From: Fluviibacter sp048859965
GTDB taxonomy: Bacteria > Pseudomonadota > Gammaproteobacteria > Burkholderiales > Rhodocyclaceae
Direction of reading: 5' to 3'
DNA length: 24,333 nt
Assembly: GCA_048859965.1 (NCBI GenBank)
Contig: JBLIZO010000048.1
Coordinates: forward strand, 1 to 24,333
The notes below the pieces were generated by a model. It ran no database searches, had not been told where the DNA came from, and worked only from the letters and a program-made list of their open reading frames with translations. The translations under genes were made by a program, and so were the position numbers. Below, in pieces: positions 8,550-16,441 of the stretch. Numbering within the stretch: position 1 is the first letter of the stretch; each line of letters opens with the position of its first letter.

Positions 8550-9065
8550 TCAGTGATCCGGGGCAAACGCCGGCATCTCCAGAGCGACGTAGCGGACGTC
8601 AACGATTTCCAGTTCGCGTTCGCCCTGCGGGCTGATAAAACGCGCCACATCCCCCTCGCGCAGCTTGATGAGCGCCCGCGCCAGCGGCGACACCCAACTG
8701 ATCCAGCCTTTGGCCGGATCAGCCTCATCAATGCCGACGATGCTGTAGGTGGCTTCTTCTCCCTGCTCATCGCAAACCACGACGGTCGCCCCAAAGAAAA
8801 CCTGTTCCGAGTGTTGCTGATGAGACGGATCGACCACCTGTGCATGCTCCAGGCGTTTCATCAGAAAACGGATACGCCGGTCAATTTCACGCAGGCGTTT
8901 CTTGCCATACAGATAGTCGCCGTTTTCAGAACGATCACCGTTGGACGCCGCCCACGACACGATCTCCACGATCTGCGGACGCTCGGTTTTGACGAGATGT
9001 TCCAACTCGTCGCGCAAACGGCGATGGCCGCCAGGCGTCATGTAATGGCGTTGTTCGTTACTCAT
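8550..9065 (-). CDS. greB: GreB, transcript cleavage factor
   Basis: GreB enters the secondary channel of RNA polymerase and stimulates cleavage of backtracked RNA, which rescues stalled complexes. The 171-residue product has the N-terminal coiled-coil domain with acidic tip SNGDRSENGDY (D44, E47). The GreB-like basic stretch KKRLREIDRRIRFLMKR follows, then the C-terminal globular domain with QVFFGATVVV and SPLARALIKLREGDV. The motif WAASNGDRSEN and the IDRRIRFL segment favour GreB over GreA. It is about 13 residues longer than the E. coli protein, mainly through a C-terminal extension. The ATG at 9065 lacks a strong ribosome binding site but fits the family. A good sigma-70-like promoter lies about 50 bases upstream. 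Confidence 0.94.
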   Translation of the reverse strand: MSNEQRHYMTPGGHRRLRDELEHLVKTERPQIVEIVSWAASNGDRSENGDYLYGKKRLREIDRRIRFLMKRLEHAQVVDPSHQQHSEQVFFGATVVVCDEQGEEATYSIVGIDEADPAKGWISWVSPLARALIKLREGDVARFISPQGERELEIVDVRYVALEMPAFAPDH

Positions 9066-9114
9066 GCGGCTGAAAGGACAGAAACACAGAATCAGGCTTA
9101 TTCAGGCTGGCGGC

Positions 9115-9143
9115 ATTATCAGCCAGACCGGTCCATCTGTCAC
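9115..9143 (-). promoter_or_regulatory. Sigma-70-like promoter for greB
   Basis: On the minus strand GTGACA (9143-9138) and GATAAT (9120-9115) are separated by 17 bases. Each hexamer matches five of six consensus positions at the ideal spacing. The predicted start of transcription is near 9108, giving a leader of about 43 bases to the greB ATG. An 8-bp palindrome, GACCGGTC at 9126-9133, lies inside the spacer and could be an operator. Confidence 0.6.
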
Positions 9144-9241
9144 AAAAAATTAATCGATTACGCAACGAAAAGCTCTTGCCAAGCCGCTCGCTGCAGCGCA
9201 ACATTACGCTTATCATCATTACGTAATTGCAGGAGCGCATT
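9144..9241. other. greB/fabI divergent intergenic region with two 10-bp palindromes
   Basis: This AT-rich stretch separates the greB promoter from fabI. It holds two perfect 10-bp palindromes: TAATCGATTA at 9151-9160 and ATTACGTAAT at 9218-9227. A TATCAT (9211-9216) matching five of six -10 positions lies just before the second palindrome and could serve fabI, although no good -35 accompanies it. The second palindrome would then sit at about the transcription start, directly before the ribosome binding site AGGAG (9231-9235). The regulatory role is inferred. Confidence 0.35.
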
Positions 9242-10024
9242 ATGAGCCTCAATCGCCCCCATACCAGCCTCCATGGTCTCAAAGGTCTTGTCGTCGGCAT
9301 CGCCAATGTTCACAGCATCGCCTGGGGCTGTGCCGAAGCATTTAAAACCGCTGGCGCCGAGTTGGCCATTACCTATCTGAACGAAAAGGCGAAACCGCAC
9401 GTTCGTCCGTTGGCCGAAGAAGTTGACGCAACCCTCACGTTGCCCATGAATGTGGAGAGCGACAGTGAAGTCGAAGCGGTGTTCAAGGCTATCGAACAGC
9501 AATGGGGCAAACTGGATTTCCTGCTGCACTCGATCGCCTTTGCGCCGTTGCAGGATTTGCATGGACAGGTGATTGATTCATCACGTGAAGGCTTCAACCA
9601 TGCGATGGATATCTCCTGTCACAGCCTGATCCGTTTATCACGTCTGGCCGCCCCACTGATGAAGGATGGCGGCGCGATCATGACCATGAGCTATGAAGGC
9701 GCCAACCGTGTGGCGCCCCACTATGGCATCATGGGCATGGCCAAGGCCGCGCTGGAAGCTGCAACGCGTGCCCTCTCGGTTGAACTCGGCCCGTCCAATA
9801 TTTCGGTCAACGCCATTTCGCCGGGACCGATCGCCACCCGTGCCGCTTCCGGCATTCTGGAATTCGATCATCTGATGGAAGACAGTGTGAAGAACGCTCC
9901 GCTCCACCGTATGGTGACGATTGAAGAAGTGGGTGCGCTGGCGACCTTACTGGCCAGCCCGGCCGGTCGTGGCATTACGGGTGACGTCATCGTCATCGAC
10001 GCCGGCCGCCACATCGTTTACTGA
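9242..10024 (+). CDS. fabI: FabI, enoyl-[acyl-carrier-protein] reductase
   Basis: FabI catalyses the last reduction of each fatty-acid elongation cycle, converting trans-2-enoyl-ACP to acyl-ACP with NAD(P)H. It is a short-chain dehydrogenase fold protein. The 260-residue product has the divergent nucleotide-binding motif of enoyl reductases (GIANVHSIAWGCA, residues 19-31) in place of the classical TGxxxGIG. It has the active-site tyrosines Y151 and Y161 with K168 (Y-x6-K), and the SPGPIATRAASGI loop that covers the substrate. I chose the ATG at 9242 because AGGAG lies 6 bases upstream; an in-frame TTG at 9227 is less likely. The next gene, 20 bases on, encodes a MaoC-phosphotransacetylase fusion, a pairing remembered from other proteobacteria that suggests a shared acyl-metabolism transcript. 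Confidence 0.95.
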   Translation: MSLNRPHTSLHGLKGLVVGIANVHSIAWGCAEAFKTAGAELAITYLNEKAKPHVRPLAEEVDATLTLPMNVESDSEVEAVFKAIEQQWGKLDFLLHSIAFAPLQDLHGQVIDSSREGFNHAMDISCHSLIRLSRLAAPLMKDGGAIMTMSYEGANRVAPHYGIMGMAKAALEAATRALSVELGPSNISVNAISPGPIATRAASGILEFDHLMEDSVKNAPLHRMVTIEEVGALATLLASPAGRGITGDVIVIDAGRHIVY

Positions 10025-10044
10025 TTCACTTTTGGAATGACTGT

Positions 10045-11478
10045 ATGTCCAGCAATGCGCCCTCCTTCAACTCGCAAAGCGAGCTGGTAGAAAACCGACC
10101 GTTCTCCGAACTCAAGATTGGCGATAGTGCCAGCGTCACGCGCACGATCACGATTGATGATCTGCGTCTGTTCGCCGCCGCGACTGGCGACGCGAATCCG
10201 TCGATGCTTGATCCGAAGTTTGCCGACAGCAGCATCTATCGCGAGGTCATCGCCAACGGGATGTGGTCCGGCGCAATTCTGGTCAACCTCCTTGGCTGCC
10301 AACTCCCGGGCCTGGGCACCATTCTGGTCGACCAGAACCTGCGCTTTCTGCGCCCGATCATGGTCGGCGACACCGCCACCTTCAAGGTGACCGTGGAACG
10401 GAAATACGAGCGCACGCACCATGTCCTGTTTGATGCCGAGGTCATTCTGGAAAACGGCCTGCGGTCGATTACCGGAACACTGGAAGTGCTGGCGCCCAAG
10501 GAAAAGATCATTCGCCCGCGAGCAAGCGTGCCCGAAGCGATCATCTCAAACCGCGACGAACGCTTCCAGGCATTTCTGAATCAGGCCAAGGGGCTGGACC
10601 CGGTGTTGACTGCCGTCGCCCACCCCTGTGACCGTGAATCGCTCAGGGGCGCCGTACTGGCGGCCGAATACGGATTGATTGAGCCGATTCTGGTCGGCCC
10701 GGCAACCAAATTACAGAAAGTTGCCGAAGAAGCCGGTCTGAACATTGATCGCTACCGTATCGTCGATACCGCCTATAGCCAGGAATCGGCTAAGCTGGCC
10801 GTCGAACTCGTGCGCAAAGGTGAGGCCGAAGCCTTGATGAAGGGTAGCCTGCACACCGATGAACTGATGAGTGCCGTGGTCAATCGTGAATGCGGCCTGC
10901 GCACAGCGCGTCGCCTGTCACATGTCTTCCGCATGGAAGTCGAAACCTATGCCAAACCGCTGCTGATTACCGACGCCGCGATCAACATCCACCCCGATCT
11001 CGAAGCCAAAGTGGATATCATCCAGAATGCCATCGATCTGGCGCATGTGCTGGGCGTCGCCGAGCCGCGGGTCGCCATTCTGTCGGCCGTGGAAACGATC
11101 AACCCGAAGATTCAATCGACGCTGGATGCCGCCGCCCTGTGCAAAATGGCCGACCGCCGGCAGATCACCGGCGGCGTGCTCGACGGCCCGCTGGCGTTTG
11201 ACAACGCCATCTCCGCCGACGCGGCGCGTACCAAGGGCATCAAATCGACAGTATCCGGCCTCGCCGATATTCTGATGGTCCCCGATCTCGAGTCCGGCAA
11301 CATGCTGGCCAAGCAACTGGAATATCTCGCCAGCGCCGTGCCGGCCGGTATTGTGCTCGGTGCCAAGGTACCCATCATTCTGACCTCGCGTGCCGACAAC
11401 GCGGAAACCCGCATGGCCTCCTGCGTCATCGCCGTGCTGATGGTCAACGCCAACCGTCAAAAACAAAAGTCGGCGTAA
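10045..11478 (+). CDS. MaoC-like domain fused to phosphate acetyl/butyryltransferase
   Basis: This is a 477-residue two-domain protein. Residues about 20-155 form a MaoC-like hot-dog domain (SELKIGDSASVTRTI, then FAAATGDANPSMLD and FLRPIMVGDTATFKV). Residues about 180-470 form a phosphotransacetylase domain, which interconverts acyl-CoA and acyl phosphate. It includes LVGPATKLQKVAEEAG, EALMKGSLHTDELM, LITDAAINIHPDLE and the C-terminal TSRAD (447-451) with the conserved active-site Ser/Arg. Homologues are annotated as bifunctional enoyl-CoA hydratase/phosphate acetyltransferase. Here the hydratase site appears degraded. The aspartate is kept (D49), but the position of the catalytic histidine is methionine (M54), and the usual HGM is NGM (N71). 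I infer that only the transferase is likely to be catalytically competent. No acetate kinase gene is in the window. The gene follows fabI by 20 bases. Confidence 0.9.
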   Translation: MSSNAPSFNSQSELVENRPFSELKIGDSASVTRTITIDDLRLFAAATGDANPSMLDPKFADSSIYREVIANGMWSGAILVNLLGCQLPGLGTILVDQNLRFLRPIMVGDTATFKVTVERKYERTHHVLFDAEVILENGLRSITGTLEVLAPKEKIIRPRASVPEAIISNRDERFQAFLNQAKGLDPVLTAVAHPCDRESLRGAVLAAEYGLIEPILVGPATKLQKVAEEAGLNIDRYRIVDTAYSQESAKLAVELVRKGEAEALMKGSLHTDELMSAVVNRECGLRTARRLSHVFRMEVETYAKPLLITDAAINIHPDLEAKVDIIQNAIDLAHVLGVAEPRVAILSAVETINPKIQSTLDAAALCKMADRRQITGGVLDGPLAFDNAISADAARTKGIKSTVSGLADILMVPDLESGNMLAKQLEYLASAVPAGIVLGAKVPIILTSRADNAETRMASCVIAVLMVNANRQKQKSA

Positions 11479-11491
11479 CTGCCGGCTTTTG
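11464..11491. terminator. Hairpin at the end of the MaoC-PTA gene
   Basis: An 11-bp stem (with one G-T wobble) pairs CAAAAGTCGGC with GCCGGCTTTTG across a six-base loop, and it includes the stop codon of the upstream gene. The right arm ends in CTTTTG, but a long U-run is missing. It lies between two convergent genes and probably acts as a weak terminator for the plus-strand transcript. Confidence 0.45.
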
Positions 11492-11511
11492 TGGACGCGA
11501 GACGGTGACGC

Positions 11512-11961
11512 TCAGTCGTTACCGTCTTCGGTTGGCCAGTTCTTGATAAAGTTTTTAAGCATCCGGTTCTCGAACCCCTGCTCTTCGAGCACCGCCTTAG
11601 CCACATCCATAAACGAGACGACACCCATCAGCACCTTGCCGTCCATGACGGGCACATAACGCTGATGATGGCTGACCAGCAGCTCGCGCACGCCTTCGAT
11701 CGGCATATCCGGTCGGGCGACCACGGGGTTGCCCACCTTGAAATCAGCCACAGTCTGCGCCGATAGATCGCCTTTGGTTTTACCGACGGCTTGCAGCACT
11801 TCGCGGAAGGTGATGAGGCCGGTCATTTCGCCGCCATCCATCACGACCAGCGAACCGGCATCATGTTCGGTCAACGCGGCCACCGCTTCGCCCAGGCTGG
11901 CGCCCGAATGCGTCGTGTAGAGCACATTGCCCTTGAGTTTGAGTATCTCTTTAACCAGCAT
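11512..11961 (-). CDS. Two-CBS-domain protein
   Basis: The 149-residue cytoplasmic protein is almost entirely a pair of CBS domains (about residues 8-62 and 77-135). The first contains EAVAALTEHDAGSLVVMDGGEMTGLITFREVL. The second contains PIEGVRELLVSHHQRYVPVMDGKVLMGVVSFMDV. Such tandem domains form a Bateman module that usually binds adenine nucleotides or S-adenosylmethionine and senses energy state. There is no attached catalytic or transport domain, so its target is unknown. An AGGA lies about 7 bases upstream of the ATG. It follows fdxA on the same strand after 46 bases, with no hairpin between them, so the two may be co-transcribed. Confidence 0.88.
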   Translation of the reverse strand: MLVKEILKLKGNVLYTTHSGASLGEAVAALTEHDAGSLVVMDGGEMTGLITFREVLQAVGKTKGDLSAQTVADFKVGNPVVARPDMPIEGVRELLVSHHQRYVPVMDGKVLMGVVSFMDVAKAVLEEQGFENRMLKNFIKNWPTEDGND

Positions 11962-12007
11962 AAAACGTCCTGCGAATTTTTCTGAAAATCGTTTTTAAAA
12001 GCACGGC

Positions 12008-12331
12008 TTAGCGCTGCAGATCGGCCAGTTTGCCGCTCTGCCCGTTAAAAGTATCGGCATCGGGTAGCGGCTCCTTGCGCTCTGCTATCACCGGCCATTG
12101 CTTGGCCAGATCGGCGTTCAGCGCAATAAAAGCTTCCTGACCGGCGGGGACATCGTCCTCGGCATAAATCGCCTCGGCCGGGCACTCGGCCACGCACAGT
12201 GTGCAATCAATACATTCATCCGGGTCAATGACCAGGAAATTGGGGCCTTCGTGGAAACAGTCCACCGGGCAGACATCCACACAATCCGTGTATTTGCACT
12301 TGATACAGTTATCCGTAACGACGTACGTCAT
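12008..12331 (-). CDS. fdxA: FdxA, seven-iron ferredoxin ([3Fe-4S][4Fe-4S])
   Basis: This is a small soluble electron carrier of 107 residues, like Azotobacter ferredoxin I. By the known pattern of that family, C9, C17 and C50 should bind the [3Fe-4S] cluster and C21, C40, C43 and C46 the [4Fe-4S] cluster; C25 is the extra conserved cysteine. The seven cluster cysteines and C25 are all present in CIKCKYTDCVDVCPVDC and CIDCTLCVAEC. The C-terminal part (NADLAKQWPVIAERKEPLPDA) is the usual FdxA tail. A ribosome binding site AGAGGA lies about 5 bases before the ATG. A CATAAT about 50 bases upstream (12384-12379) could be a -10 element, but I see no good -35. The gene is divergent from trxA. Its redox partner is not visible. 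Confidence 0.95.
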   Translation of the reverse strand: MTYVVTDNCIKCKYTDCVDVCPVDCFHEGPNFLVIDPDECIDCTLCVAECPAEAIYAEDDVPAGQEAFIALNADLAKQWPVIAERKEPLPDADTFNGQSGKLADLQR

Positions 12332-12414
12332 GGCATTCCTCTTGGGCGTCTAACAAGGTTGTCGATGACAACTTGCCCATTATGCCGTCTTGCGGCAAAC
12401 TGCGCACGTCTGTC

Positions 12415-12443
12415 TTGTGTCGTTTGCAACAAACAGGCATAGT
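12415..12443 (+). promoter_or_regulatory. Possible sigma-70 promoter for trxA
   Basis: TTGTGT (12415-12420) and CATAGT (12438-12443) are 17 bases apart, with moderate matches to the -35 and -10 consensus. They lie about 40 bases before the trxA ATG, whose ribosome binding site is AGAGG at 12471-12475. The call is weak because both hexamers deviate from consensus. Confidence 0.33.
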
Positions 12444-12484
12444 ATTCATTCCTTCAAACCTTATTCCGTTAGAGGCAATGCGCT

Positions 12485-12811
12485 ATGAGCGAACATATTG
12501 TCCACGTCACCGACAGCTCCTTCGCTGGCGATGTCCTTCAATCGGCTACGCCCGTCCTGCTCGACTTCTGGGCTGAATGGTGCGGTCCCTGCAAGATGAT
12601 TGCTCCGATCCTGGACGATATCGCCAAGGAATACGGCAGCAAACTCAAGGTTGCCAAGATCAATATCGACGAAAATCAGCAGACACCGGCCCAGTTCGGC
12701 GTCCGTGGCATTCCGACGCTGATGCTGTTCAAAGGCGGCAGCGTCGAAGCCACCAAGGTCGGCGCGCTGTCGAAATCGCAACTGGTTGCCTTCCTCGACG
12801 GCCACCTGTAA
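12485..12811 (+). CDS. trxA: Thioredoxin 1
   Basis: Thioredoxin is the general cytoplasmic disulfide reductant, recycled by thioredoxin reductase. The 108-residue product is the standard length for a single-domain thioredoxin. The active site WCGPC is at residues 32-36, preceded by the conserved DFWAEW. The cis-proline lies in GIPTLMLFKGG, and the family-typical KVAKINIDEN precedes it. There is no signal peptide. AGAGG lies 9 bases before the ATG. A strong terminator follows, so the gene is probably monocistronic, although rho lies downstream on the same strand. The trxA-rho neighbourhood is common in proteobacteria. Confidence 0.97.
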   Translation: MSEHIVHVTDSSFAGDVLQSATPVLLDFWAEWCGPCKMIAPILDDIAKEYGSKLKVAKINIDENQQTPAQFGVRGIPTLMLFKGGSVEATKVGALSKSQLVAFLDGHL

Positions 12812-12817
12812 TATCTG

Positions 12818-12846
12818 CGGGGTGGTTACTGACCACCCCGAGTTTT
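12818..12846 (+). terminator. Rho-independent terminator of trxA
   Basis: A perfect 9-bp GC-rich stem (CGGGGTGGT with ACCACCCCG) and a five-base loop end at 12840, followed by AGTTTT. It lies 6 bases after the trxA stop codon and should separate trxA from rho. Confidence 0.85.
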
Positions 12847-13055
12847 CCCCCGCTGTATCCGTAGCACCCTGACCGGAGCAATTCCGGCCAGACTGGCGAA
12901 TCCGCAGTGATCGCCGGGCGACTCTGCCAAAGCACCAATCGCCGCTGCCTCTCACAGGCACCCAACCGTCCCCAAAGTTCAGATCGTATTCCGGGCGCTT
13001 CGTGCGACCAGATATCCGGGCCAACGGATGGTTCCACACTTCCTATACGTTCACC
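12847..13055 (+). promoter_or_regulatory. rho 5' leader region, with hairpin and C-rich, G-poor segment
   Basis: About 210 non-coding bases lie between the trxA terminator and the rho ATG. A 5-bp hairpin (CCGGA, loop GCAAT, TCCGG) is at 12873-12887. By my count the 60 bases at 12921-12980 hold 27 C and 9 G, which is the base bias expected of Rho loading (rut) sites. In E. coli rho is autoregulated by Rho-dependent termination in its leader. The same mechanism is plausible here but inferred. I see no convincing promoter hexamers and no Shine-Dalgarno sequence just before the rho ATG. Confidence 0.45.
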
Positions 13056-14315
<1,260 letters not shown>

Positions 14316-14344
14316 TTGCAATCTCTTGAAAAACCAGCGATAAT
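14316..14344 (+). promoter_or_regulatory. Sigma-70 promoter for rpmE
   Basis: TTGCAA (14316-14321) begins immediately after the rho stop codon and is 17 bases from GATAAT (14339-14344). The -10 matches five of six positions and the -35 four of six. Transcription would start near 14351, giving a leader of about 59 bases that contains the hairpin at 14359-14381. Confidence 0.65.
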
Positions 14345-14358
14345 TTAAAGCTTAATGG

Positions 14359-14381
14359 GATCCGGCCACATCCGCCGGATC
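14359..14381 (+). promoter_or_regulatory. Hairpin in the rpmE leader
   Basis: A perfect 8-bp inverted repeat (GATCCGGC with GCCGGATC) encloses a 7-base loop. It lies between the predicted rpmE transcription start and the ribosome binding site GAGGA (14398-14402). No U-run follows, so it does not look like a terminator of rho. Structured leaders controlling L31 genes have been proposed in several bacterial groups, and I infer this could be one. Confidence 0.45.
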
Positions 14382-14409
14382 GGCACGCAACCCCCCTGAG
14401 GAATTTTCC

Positions 14410-14625
14410 ATGCGCTCTGGCATCCATCCTGAATACAACGAAATCGAAGTCACTTGCTCCTGCGGTGAAAAGTTCACGACCAAGTCGACGATGAACAAGC
14501 CACTGCACGTTGAAGTGTGCTCGAACTGCCACCCGTTCTACACTGGCAAGCAGAAGATCGTCGATACCGCCGGCCGCGTTGAAAAGTTCCGTCAGAAATT
14601 CGGCGGTCTGCGCAAGTCTGCCTGA
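14410..14625 (+). CDS. rpmE: 50S ribosomal protein L31, zinc-binding type
   Basis: L31 sits on the 50S central protuberance and bridges to the 30S subunit. The 71-residue product is of typical length. The zinc ligands of the C+ form are present: C16 and C18 (TCSCGEKF) with C37 and C40 (VCSNCHPFYTG). The family signatures MRSGIHPEYNEI and RVEKFRQKFG are also clear. A GAGGA sits 7 bases before the ATG. The gene has its own promoter directly behind rho and a strong terminator after it, so it is probably expressed alone. The zinc-independent paralogue (YkgM type) is not in the window. Confidence 0.97.
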   Translation: MRSGIHPEYNEIEVTCSCGEKFTTKSTMNKPLHVEVCSNCHPFYTGKQKIVDTAGRVEKFRQKFGGLRKSA

Positions 14626-14648
14626 GCATTCGTGCCTGGCAACGCAAC

Positions 14649-14678
14649 AAAGGCAGCTTCGGCTGCCTTTTGTTTTTT
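14649..14678 (+). terminator. Rho-independent terminator of rpmE
   Basis: A perfect 9-bp stem (AAAGGCAGC with GCTGCCTTT) is capped by a TTCG tetraloop and followed by TGTTTTTTT. It is one of the clearest terminators in the window. The next gene starts only 18 bases after it. Confidence 0.93.
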
Positions 14679-14695
14679 TGTATGATGAGCAGACC

Positions 14696-16441
14696 ATGTC
14701 CTTTCTAGATCTTCGACCGACACCGCCCTCCGCCCAACCGGATGCCCCAGTTCGCTGGAGCACCTACTCGCGCCAACCGCTGCTCATGAGCTGGCCGGTT
14801 GCGCTCTGCCTGCTTCTGATCCTGCTGTTGCCAGGGCTCATCGGTCGCGATCCCTGGCGCGGGGACGACGCAGAACAATTTGGCGTCATCGCGCAACTAC
14901 TCTCCGGTGGCTCATGGCTGACACCGATGTTTCAACAGGAAGTCTGGAACCAATCGCCGCTGTATTACTGGGTCAATGCACTGATTGCCTGGCCGTTCAC
15001 ATTTTTCCTGGATATTCCCGATGCTGCCCGTATCGGCAATCTGTTCTGGGTCGCGCTCGCCGCCTACGCGCTCTACCAGGCGGCCAAGGCCAGCCTCGCC
15101 CAGCAAGATGCGATGACGCTGATCTTCCTTATGTTCGGCGCCCCCGGCCTCATGCTGACGACGCACGAGACCCAGCCGGATCTCGCCGTCATGGCTGGCT
15201 ACGCGGTATTCTTCTGGGGCACGAGCCGCCTCTGTTTTAACAACGTGGCGCCCGGATCTCCTTTAACCGCACTCGGGCTCGGGATCACCATTCTGGCCGG
15301 TGGTCTGCCCCTCGGCTTGCCGCTCATCATCGTATTGCTCGGCCTGATACTGGCCCGACCCAAACTGCGTCTGAACAGCCTGATCGCCCTACTCCTGGGC
15401 TTACTACTCGGTTTGGTCTGGTTCATTCACGCCGCCGCTTTTGCTGACGTCAGCGCCAGCAATCTGGCCGATGCGCTATTTGAAGCCATCTGGCCGACGA
15501 CATCGCTACGCAACGTGCAGGATATTCCAGCGCACCTGCTCACGTTCACCAAGCTGCTCGCCTGGACGACCTGGCCCGCCTGGCCCATCGCCCTATGGAC
15601 ACTCTGGCGCCGCCGTCTCACCTTCTGGCGTCGGGAAAACATGATCCCGCTGGCGGTGCTGTTGCTGGCGCTGCTGATTCAGGTCTGCACCGCTGCCGCG
15701 CGCCCTTCAAAAAGCCTGGTGTTGCTGATGCCGATGCTGTTGCTGGCAACGGCCTCCGTGACCCATCTGCGCCGGGGCGCCGCCAATCTGCTGGACGCCT
15801 TCACCCTGACGCTTTTCACGCTTACCGCCGGTTTTGTCTGGTTGGGCTGGACGGCAATGCACTTCGGCTGGCCGGAAAGCCTGGCCCAGACGGTCATTCG
15901 TCTGGAGCCCGGCTTCAAAACCTCGCTGACCCTTATTCCACCGGCTATCGCGTTTCTACTGACGACGGGCTGGTTCGTGCTCATGCGCAACATTCCGCGT
16001 TCACCTGTCCGCGGGATTCAACATTGGTTCACCGGCATCACGCTGATCTGGGCGCTGGTCGTCGCACTCTGGCTCCCCTGGCTCGACCATGGCATGAGTT
16101 TCACGGGCCTCGGCAAACAACTGGCCCGACAAATCGATACGCCCGGTTGCGTTGCGACATATCTCGTGGACGACGATGCACGTGCAGCGCTCAGTTACCA
16201 ACTTGGACGCGACATGCCGCGCGCCCATATTGCCGCCGGAAAAACCTGCCTCTGGTTACTGGTCCAGACACCGGGCAACCAGACTGAAACACGGTTACCG
16301 AAAAGCTGGACATCGGGCAACAAAGTCTGGGCCGGGCACCGCCGCGGCAACCGCGCAGAACGTTATACGCTGTACCAGCGCAACGCAACGGCGCTCCCCG
16401 TGGCGGAATCTGCCGACCCTACCGCCGTCAGACAGCCCTGA
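14696..16441 (+). CDS. Membrane glycosyltransferase, ArnT/GT39-like (GT-C fold)
   Basis: The product is a 581-residue polytopic inner-membrane protein with about ten or more hydrophobic segments. After the first helix comes the GT39/ArnT-like loop: GRDPWRGDDAEQFGVIA (50-66) with the acidic pair, GGSWLTP, then NQSPLYYWVNALIAWPF. A later THETQPDLAVMAGY also resembles ArnT-family proteins. These enzymes transfer sugars from polyprenyl-phosphate carriers to lipids or proteins on the periplasmic side. Neither donor nor acceptor can be told from sequence, and no arn operon genes are nearby. I chose the ATG at 14696; the open frame extends upstream into rpmE, but that part overlaps the ribosomal gene out of frame. 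The start has only a weak ribosome binding site and lies 18 bases after the rpmE terminator. The 3' end overlaps convergent orn by 14 bases. Confidence 0.8.
   Translation: MSFLDLRPTPPSAQPDAPVRWSTYSRQPLLMSWPVALCLLLILLLPGLIGRDPWRGDDAEQFGVIAQLLSGGSWLTPMFQQEVWNQSPLYYWVNALIAWPFTFFLDIPDAARIGNLFWVALAAYALYQAAKASLAQQDAMTLIFLMFGAPGLMLTTHETQPDLAVMAGYAVFFWGTSRLCFNNVAPGSPLTALGLGITILAGGLPLGLPLIIVLLGLILARPKLRLNSLIALLLGLLLGLVWFIHAAAFADVSASNLADALFEAIWPTTSLRNVQDIPAHLLTFTKLLAWTTWPAWPIALWTLWRRRLTFWRRENMIPLAVLLLALLIQVCTAAARPSKSLVLLMPMLLLATASVTHLRRGAANLLDAFTLTLFTLTAGFVWLGWTAMHFGWPESLAQTVIRLEPGFKTSLTLIPPAIAFLLTTGWFVLMRNIPRSPVRGIQHWFTGITLIWALVVALWLPWLDHGMSFTGLGKQLARQIDTPGCVATYLVDDDARAALSYQLGRDMPRAHIAAGKTCLWLLVQTPGNQTETRLPKSWTSGNKVWAGHRRGNRAERYTLYQRNATALPVAESADPTAVRQP

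Noticed and set aside
13002..13055. Longer Rho start at 13002
   Set aside because: The 18 added residues do not match Rho, and the product from 13056 has exactly the usual 419 residues.
14510..14695. Upstream extension of the glycosyltransferase frame into rpmE
   Set aside because: It runs out of frame through a clear ribosomal protein gene and across its terminator. The ATG at 14696 precedes the first membrane helix at the expected distance.
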